DNA of 64,000 nucleotides from Pseudofabraea citricarpa. Lineage: Eukaryota; Ascomycota; Leotiomycetes; Helotiales; Dermateaceae. The stretch is from assembly GCA_029641185.1 (NCBI GenBank), contig JAPWGK010000003.1:1488001-1552000 (forward strand). Direction: 5' to 3'. The position numbers were made by a program, and so were the translations under genes. Below are positions 58,032-64,000 of the stretch, piece by piece; positions within the stretch are counted from its first letter, which is position 1; each line of letters starts with the position of its first letter. Below the pieces are notes generated by a model, which saw nothing but the letters and a program-made list of their open reading frames with translations, ran no database searches and was not told the origin of the DNA.

Positions 58032-60269
58032 CTACGTCCACTGTATTTGCGGTGGCCATTCAGTTGTTGCCAACCTTCCATATACCTTCTGTTGGGGCAA
58101 GAAAGAAGCAAAGTCTGGATTTTCATCAAGTTTCTTCATACTCGCAGCACTTGCAAAGAAACATGATTTGCCCAACTGTGTCCAGGACGAATCGTCTGAC
58201 ACGTTTCTTTTCCGCAAGGTCCATGCCCGTTCCAAAGTACAATATTCCTTGGATTTTAGCACCTCGACTATAAAAACCTCACAGTTCGGTGGTGCAAAGC
58301 ACATGGCGTTTCCATCATCTCCGAACGATGTACAAATTGGTCGCCAAGCAAAATCTCCGAAGTGTTCGATCTGAAGATGCCAGGGACTACCGTACCAAAT
58401 CAAACGATTTATGAATGACATAACTAAACGTGCATCTTCAGATTTCTCACTGTCGTCCCACCAATCCCCTGGAGGGATTTCAAAGGAGTCTCCAAATAGA
58501 TTACTGAAACCAGACACTGCTCGCACACTCTGCTCCTCGGCCATAACAAATTCTTTATAAATGTTCTGAACCCACTCCATGCCGCATTCAAACACAGAAG
58601 CTATAGTCTGTGCATGAAGTTTTATATAGGCCGCGAGTTTCTCATCGGGGCAGTAAGACCAGAATACTGATCCAATGTTGTTCTGGACACATTGGTCCAT
58701 AAACTTATCTGCTTTCTCCACATTATCTGTTGATGGTTGATGCCACGTGTTCAATGGTTTGAGAGAAAGCATGTCCAACTGAATATATTCAGCGCATGGG
58801 CTATCGTCGATTATTATTTTTACTTTATTTGACAATGGCAGAAGTTGATGTGATGAAACAACTGATCCTCGAGGAATTGGTCGGCATAGCCATGAGGTTT
58901 GGGGATTTTCAGTTAATCGTAACGGCCTCCCTATAGTGCAAAGTGCTAGAGGATCTCCAGCAGCAATTGCAAGCAGAAGCAGCCGTCTGTAGCATTCATC
59001 GTCACTGGTAGGAGGGAGATTTACACCACCATCCGGGTTAATCACAAAACCGTGACCCGAAATATTGAGGGTGATTGACAGCTTGTCACAGCTGGCATCA
59101 AAGCTCCTCAAGGTTTCATCAAGTTGTTTTGGATTACCACCTGCAGCAAGAGCAAATACAGTCGAGCTATTTTTAACCAAAGATTGTCGCTTCAAGTCTT
59201 CATCGTTTGCGGGTTTAGGCAGAGAATGTAAGAAATCAATTGCATCCCGGACTTGTTGATAAAAAGTATTGCGTATTGTGACGGAAATCAAATTGTTCCG
59301 CATGCCGGCTTTGAATAAGACACAGAGATCATCGAGATGAAGAAGAAAGGTGCCTGTGAATCGTAGAATTTTCTGATGGTTTTTTTTGCTATCCGTCTCT
59401 TGCTTTATAAAAAATATATGAAGACGTCCAAGGCGCATTTCGTGGAAGCACCATGCTCGCTCAAACCATCGTGAGGAAATTATCTTGACATAGGCAGCAA
59501 CCAGGAGAGGTCGAGATGCCATGTACCGAGGTCGCTCATCTTCGAAAGGTGTTTTGAATTCGGATTCGTCTGATTTTTCGTATTCAGCAGCATATTTAGC
59601 TATTGCTGCTGCTTCCTCTTCGCCGAGAAGCACGTCATCGAGCGCAACCACAACTTCTCTTGCACAACTGTATAATAAATCCATCTGACCAATTGATATC
59701 TGCTTCTCTATCTCATTTTCTTGGTCTATGCACACTTTGTCAACCCATAAACCTTCCTTCTCCGATTTTCTCTCGTTGTTAATAGCCAAGAACATTGCCG
59801 GCGATGTTGGGAGAGGGACATCTTCTGTCCTCTCTGGCGAAGGCATCGTCTCACTTACTCCCCAACAATAGCTGAGTGTAATATACGACTCAAAGTTATT
59901 GTCGGAGTCTTCATGATCTCCGATCAAACGGAATACAAACTCATCTATCAAGTTGTTCTTAGGGGTAAACCCTTTGCTGAGGGCCGGAGCAAGTTCCGTG
60001 AGCCTTTCATGCATATCGCTAATGTGGGCTGCTGATGGAGCATTTGGACTTGGTGGTAGCCCACTCGAAAGAAGCTTACGCGTAGTCGCATTTTCCAACG
60101 TGTGAACGGAGCTTTGCTGGAGTCGTGGGAAAAGGGACTTCAAGTAGGTAGTCGAGGAAAATTGCCCAATGCGAGAAATGTTGTGCGGGACGAGCTTCGA
60201 TTCTGTAAGTGACAACGGTATGAATTGACGCCTGTCATATTCGAAGGCAGATCGTATTGATTCGGTCAT
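58032..60269 (-). CDS. HET-domain (heterokaryon incompatibility-type) protein
   Basis: An intronless 745-residue protein with a HET domain at about residues 127-290. The three conserved blocks are visible: YITLSYCWGVS, LWVDKVCIDQENEIEKQ, and MDLLYSCAREVVVALDD, followed by SSRWFERAWCFHEMRLGR. HET domains mediate cell death on non-self recognition in filamentous ascomycetes and are distant relatives of TIR folds. That activity is inferred here. The C-terminal ~450 residues have no STAND ATPase or repeat domain that I recognise. They are hydrophilic overall and include Cys/Trp-rich stretches (TSWLCRPIPRG). There is no signal peptide or membrane helix. The gene converges on the subtilase with a 162-bp spacer, forming part of a protease/protease/HET block. 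Confidence 0.88.
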   Translation of the reverse strand: MTESIRSAFEYDRRQFIPLSLTESKLVPHNISRIGQFSSTTYLKSLFPRLQQSSVHTLENATTRKLLSSGLPPSPNAPSAAHISDMHERLTELAPALSKGFTPKNNLIDEFVFRLIGDHEDSDNNFESYITLSYCWGVSETMPSPERTEDVPLPTSPAMFLAINNERKSEKEGLWVDKVCIDQENEIEKQISIGQMDLLYSCAREVVVALDDVLLGEEEAAAIAKYAAEYEKSDESEFKTPFEDERPRYMASRPLLVAAYVKIISSRWFERAWCFHEMRLGRLHIFFIKQETDSKKNHQKILRFTGTFLLHLDDLCVLFKAGMRNNLISVTIRNTFYQQVRDAIDFLHSLPKPANDEDLKRQSLVKNSSTVFALAAGGNPKQLDETLRSFDASCDKLSITLNISGHGFVINPDGGVNLPPTSDDECYRRLLLLAIAAGDPLALCTIGRPLRLTENPQTSWLCRPIPRGSVVSSHQLLPLSNKVKIIIDDSPCAEYIQLDMLSLKPLNTWHQPSTDNVEKADKFMDQCVQNNIGSVFWSYCPDEKLAAYIKLHAQTIASVFECGMEWVQNIYKEFVMAEEQSVRAVSGFSNLFGDSFEIPPGDWWDDSEKSEDARLVMSFINRLIWYGSPWHLQIEHFGDFAWRPICTSFGDDGNAMCFAPPNCEVFIVEVLKSKEYCTLERAWTLRKRNVSDDSSWTQLGKSCFFASAASMKKLDENPDFASFLPQQKVYGRLATTEWPPQIQWT

Positions 60270-62890
60270 CTTGCGTGAGGTCTACAAGATCACAGAGAAT
60301 AGAAATGGATGAGGTTGTCGCGAGCAGAATCATTGGTCAAGAATGAATAAGCCACTTGTCAATATTTGTCATCAGAACTTAGGCAACAGGTACACTTGTG
60401 ACACCTGAATCTTTATCGAATTAGAGTATATCACTACCTTTTTGAAATTTAGTGTTAAATCTCTGGGCAGAATACTTTACATAAGTCTATATTCCGTTAT
60501 AACATCAAGTTAACGAACATTAATGTATCCAATTCCATGGCTAAAAGATGATCGCTTCTCAGCAACAGCGTTAGGTGAAGGGACCTTGAGGGCATAACGA
60601 AGATGATGCTGCATCGCGGGATTATAGATAAGGTTCTTTGCTCTTTAGAATGGTACTAGTTGTTGCTATTATAACATGTCATAACAAACCCTGTTGCCAT
60701 TCGAGCTGGTCATCGAAGACTCAGTTAGTGTTAAAAGCTTATCCTTTTGGGTTATTATCAACCAGAACAAATTTCTTGTGAATACAAACAGTCGTATCCT
60801 CTGGTTCCCTCTCGCCGAAGATCATACAAAAAATTCAAAGTAGAATATAAGTCCTGAGTTTTGGGACGACTTTCAACTTCTCGAGTACCAACCACAGAGG
60901 CTTTTTGAAATAGCAAACGAGTGTGGCAATGAAATTTGAAGAGCGAATAAACTGAGATTCGTTGTATTCCCATCATTGAAAAAAGAAATAAAAAAAGAAA
61001 AACATAACGGCCACATTTGGGTACTCAACATGTTGTTAATAAGCCACCCTGTTTTCCAAGTGCGAAAAATGGAAGCCCGCCCTACATCGGTGAAGTTCAT
61101 GTAAAGATTTCTTCGACTAACATTGGTTTAAAAAGGGGTTCCACAATAGAAGAAGCAAACTCTAACAGACAAAATTTGTCCTCTAATTGGTAACATTTCA
61201 TGTGCAACGTTGAAGTTCTTAATTGTAAAGAAGCCTCCTCGTCCGTCGCTTAGATTTATCGTAGTCCATTTAAAGCTATTATCATTTAAGTCTTCTTACT
61301 AATTCTGCTCGAACACTTTTATTGGTACTTTGTTTGCTATATAAAGACTTTGTTATACTATCATCGTCACTTCCAATGTTCGTCTTGACCTGAATATTAA
61401 AGGTGTATAAATTCCATTTTCTCGGAAGATATAAGCGATACAGCATGTGAGTAACCACATTTGCCTCATTTGTATTTCACATGCGAAGAACTTGTAAAAG
61501 ATAACTCCTGTTTATTTGCAATATGTTCTAAGATCCTTACAGAGTGTTCCCAGCGAGGTTCTACGATCAACATGTCTCATTTTCCACCATCGCAATCGGC
61601 TGAGTGGATATTATTGCCTGTTACACCGAAGTTTATAAGTTTGAACTGCTTGACTGTTCACAGAAGCTGATGTTGGCTGTTTTAACATATATGCGCACCT
61701 GTTATAATACGCGTTGGTCTCTTGAATAAGGGTGATAGGCAATCTCTTCCGTCGCCCCCCGCAATCTTTGCGAAATCAACCGTGTTCCAAGCACCGGCTA
61801 TGCTCATACATACCAGCATAAGTTTGACCCAAACTTGGCCAATTAAGTGCACGTCCTTCGTCTCATTCCTCTACTACTATGAAAACAGATGCCGACTGCG
61901 CTGGGATCAACCCAGATCTTATCACCCCTGCATATTGTCAGCAGGTACTTTTGGTTTTTGAACATGGAGATCATTTATATTAACCAAAGTTATGTCGGCA
62001 ATGCCAACCTTGTCCTTGCCTATCAACACCCTACCTGTATGCTGCTATAAACCTCCATATAATCCAAGTTGAACTTCTTGGCCATCACTTGCCTATGCGT
62101 ACGTATCCCGGTTTTCGGCAGTCGCAGTCAAATTTATTCCAGAAGCCCTGTCAATGTACTTAACACGTAGATTAGGCTAGACTTAACCTCATTTAATACA
62201 ACATTTTCAATCAATCATTCTGAGTATATAAATAAAAGGCGTTTAAACTCACTTTATAAACCGTTGGAATTTGACAAGTTACCAAATGAGACTTATCGTA
62301 AACCAATGTTCAAGTATATGGAAATCAAAGGATACCATGAAGCGGGCGATTTAGAATAAATTTAAATCATTACAAGCTTACACAAGGTTATTTTGTGCGG
62401 ATATGTATAGTGCGCTTATGTGTAGAACTCAAACTAATCTACCAAGAAAACACAGTACTTAATCTAAACTCTCACTGTTTACAGGAGCGCTTCTAGCACA
62501 GTCGAAAAGCTCGGGTACCCCGCTTCCAGAAGCGACACCCAATAACCTATTTGGGAGCAAATGAAAAGGCTTACTGCCAGTCGATATAACCTCACTAGCC
62601 TCGGCTCTCCTTGAACCAGCATAGAAAACTAACTTTGTGCCAAACAATCGAAAATATGGTTCTGATATCATTCAATGAAATTTCGAGATTCTATTGAAAT
62701 GCCGATCTTTATTCAAAACCAAGCGGCCCGATATTCCACAACGCTTTTGGTCATTTGATCTTCTAGAAACAACATGACGGTTATATAACACTGTATCTGT
62801 GAACAATGGCTTAATTCTGGAAAGTGGATTCATGCCAGAGACTCTCTTTCGCCGAAAAGACAATTTTCTGAACTTAAATTCCTTGTCACG
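60270..62890. other. 2.6-kb gene-poor region
   Basis: Separates the divergent HET and GH43 genes, so it contains both promoters. It is AT-rich overall. Open frames of 60-80 codons at 60758-61100, 61461-61961 and 62459-62863 have no recognisable domain or splice continuity. No RNA gene or transposon signature was seen. Confidence 0.45.
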
Positions 62891-64000
62891 ATGAGAACTT
62901 CTTTATGGCTCCTCACAGGCCTTTTGGCATTAGTCTCCGCAGCTCCCAGTGAGATTCAGCCTCGCCAGTCAACCTATACAGACTATCTCATGGTCTATGT
63001 TAGTCAACCGACTATTTACCCTCGAGTCTTCTATTAACCAAGTCACTAGTTCACAGGCGAAGGTCTTTCAAATGGTGAACAGATCTACATGTCTGTCAGC
63101 AACAATAACAACCCTGGCTCTTGGTCACAAGTCAATGGAGGGAATGTTGTTCTTACCAGCAACGTCGGGGAAAAGGGTGTGAGAGATCCTTCGATCATCA
63201 GAAGCCAGGATGGGAAGAAATATTGGATCATCGCAACAGTACGTTAGCAGAACACCATGATCAAGGCTGGCGGGGTCTGTGTAACTAACGTAATTCTTTA
63301 GGATCTCAAAGTATACGGAACCAATGGCAATTACAACTCGGAGACTGGCTCAAAAGGAATCATCGTTTGGGAATCAACAAATTTAAAGACCTGGTCTACT
63401 GGTACCTTGAGAACAATCTCCCCATCCAACGCTGGTATGACATGGGCACCCGATGCTATCTGGGATCCAAGTACGAACAAGTACCTCGTGTTTTGGACTT
63501 GCAATCTCAAAGGCGATGGATGGTACATCATGAAGTCATACACCAGCGATTTTGTTACCTTCTCAACAGCCCAGAAGTTCTTGACTGGCGCAGGCATGGA
63601 TGCTACTATTGTGCTTGACAAATCTACTAACACCTTCTACCGGATTTCTAAAAATGGCCCGAACAATGCACAAGAGGAGGCTTCTGCGACTAGCTTGAGC
63701 GGCACTTGGAATGTCATCAAGAATGGTATTGGCTACCCGACCCTGACTGCAGGTGAAGGGCCCTTGGTTTTCCAGAACAACCAGACTCCGTCCAAGTGGC
63801 ATCTGTGGATTGATAACTACACAAAAGGATCCGGTTATGTCCCTTTTGAAACAACAAGTCTTGCTTCAGGCAGTTGGTCTCCATCATCTGGGTATACTTT
63901 GCCAGCAAGGAATCGTCACGGATACGTGATTGGAATGTGAGTGTTGGCCTTATTTCTCAACTTACAGTTCATACTAATCGAAGTGATTCTAGCACCGCTG
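62891..64000 (+). CDS. Secreted GH43 arabinan/xylan hydrolase, 3' end outside window
   Basis: A glycoside hydrolase family 43 five-bladed propeller enzyme acting on plant hemicellulose (arabinanase, arabinofuranosidase or xylosidase). Exons are 62891..62998, 63050..63238, 63302..63936 and 63993..>64000, all in phase. The signal peptide MRTSLWLLTGLLALVSAAPS is followed by STYTDYLMVYFTGEG, containing an early Asp. The pKa-modulating Asp is in GVRDPSIIRSQDG. The substrate-proximal MTWAPDAIWDPS block follows, and the general-acid Glu is in LTAGEGPLVFQN. The visible part is 313 residues, ending at HGYVIGIT. Exact specificity cannot be set from sequence alone. Confidence 0.9.

Overview
This window looks like a euchromatic stretch of a filamentous ascomycete (Pezizomycotina) nuclear genome. 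Genes lie on both strands as single units separated by 0.2-4 kb. They are interrupted by short GT-AG introns, mostly 45-90 bp, with CTRAC-like branch sites. The protein families are typical of such fungi: Zn2Cys6 and fungal-specific transcription factors, a CFEM/PTH11-type receptor, a HET-domain protein, a CYP505 P450-reductase fusion, GH18 and GH43 enzymes, tyrosinase, and SUR7- and MARVEL-like membrane proteins. A Leotiomycetes-like origin is a guess from overall style, not something shown here. Exon structures were read by hand from splice-site phase and protein continuity.

Layout. 0-6 kb: the 3' half of a Cch1-type calcium channel (+) and an unrecognised multi-pass membrane protein (+). 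7-9 kb: a fungal-specific transcription factor without a zinc cluster (-). 9.7-13.7 kb: a large protein in which a protein kinase domain is flanked on both sides by C2H2 zinc fingers (-). 14-22 kb: a small Cys/His-rich ORF, then an MFS drug-efflux transporter, a Zn2Cys6 regulator and a cytochrome P450, all on the minus strand. 23-27 kb: a 13-bp minisatellite, a WD40 protein (+) and a 219-aa MARVEL-like protein (+). 28-34 kb: a secreted two-module Ala-rich protein, a SUR7/PalI-like protein and a GH18 chitinase (all -). 34-38 kb is gene-poor. 38-44 kb: a CYP505 self-sufficient P450 (+) facing an SDR gene (-) that is split by an 882-bp LTR-bounded element without coding capacity. 46-50 kb: a tyrosinase (+) and a CFEM-containing PTH11-like receptor (-). 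50.7-51.5 kb: a PHS1-type hydroxyacyl-CoA dehydratase (-). 52.6-60.3 kb: a trypsin-fold protease (+), an intronless KP-43-like subtilase (+) and an intronless HET-domain protein (-). The window ends inside a GH43 arabinan/xylan hydrolase (+).

Two regions stand out. The first is the block at 52.6-60.3 kb, where two different serine proteases without signal peptides lie beside a HET-domain cell-death-type protein. This is a plausible but unproven self/non-self or immunity module. The second is the 882-bp TRIM-like element in the SDR gene, with 126/127-bp terminal repeats, TG..CA-type inverted ends and a 4-bp target duplication. The kinase/zinc-finger fusion is a third unusual architecture. No rRNA, tRNA or CRISPR feature was recognised.
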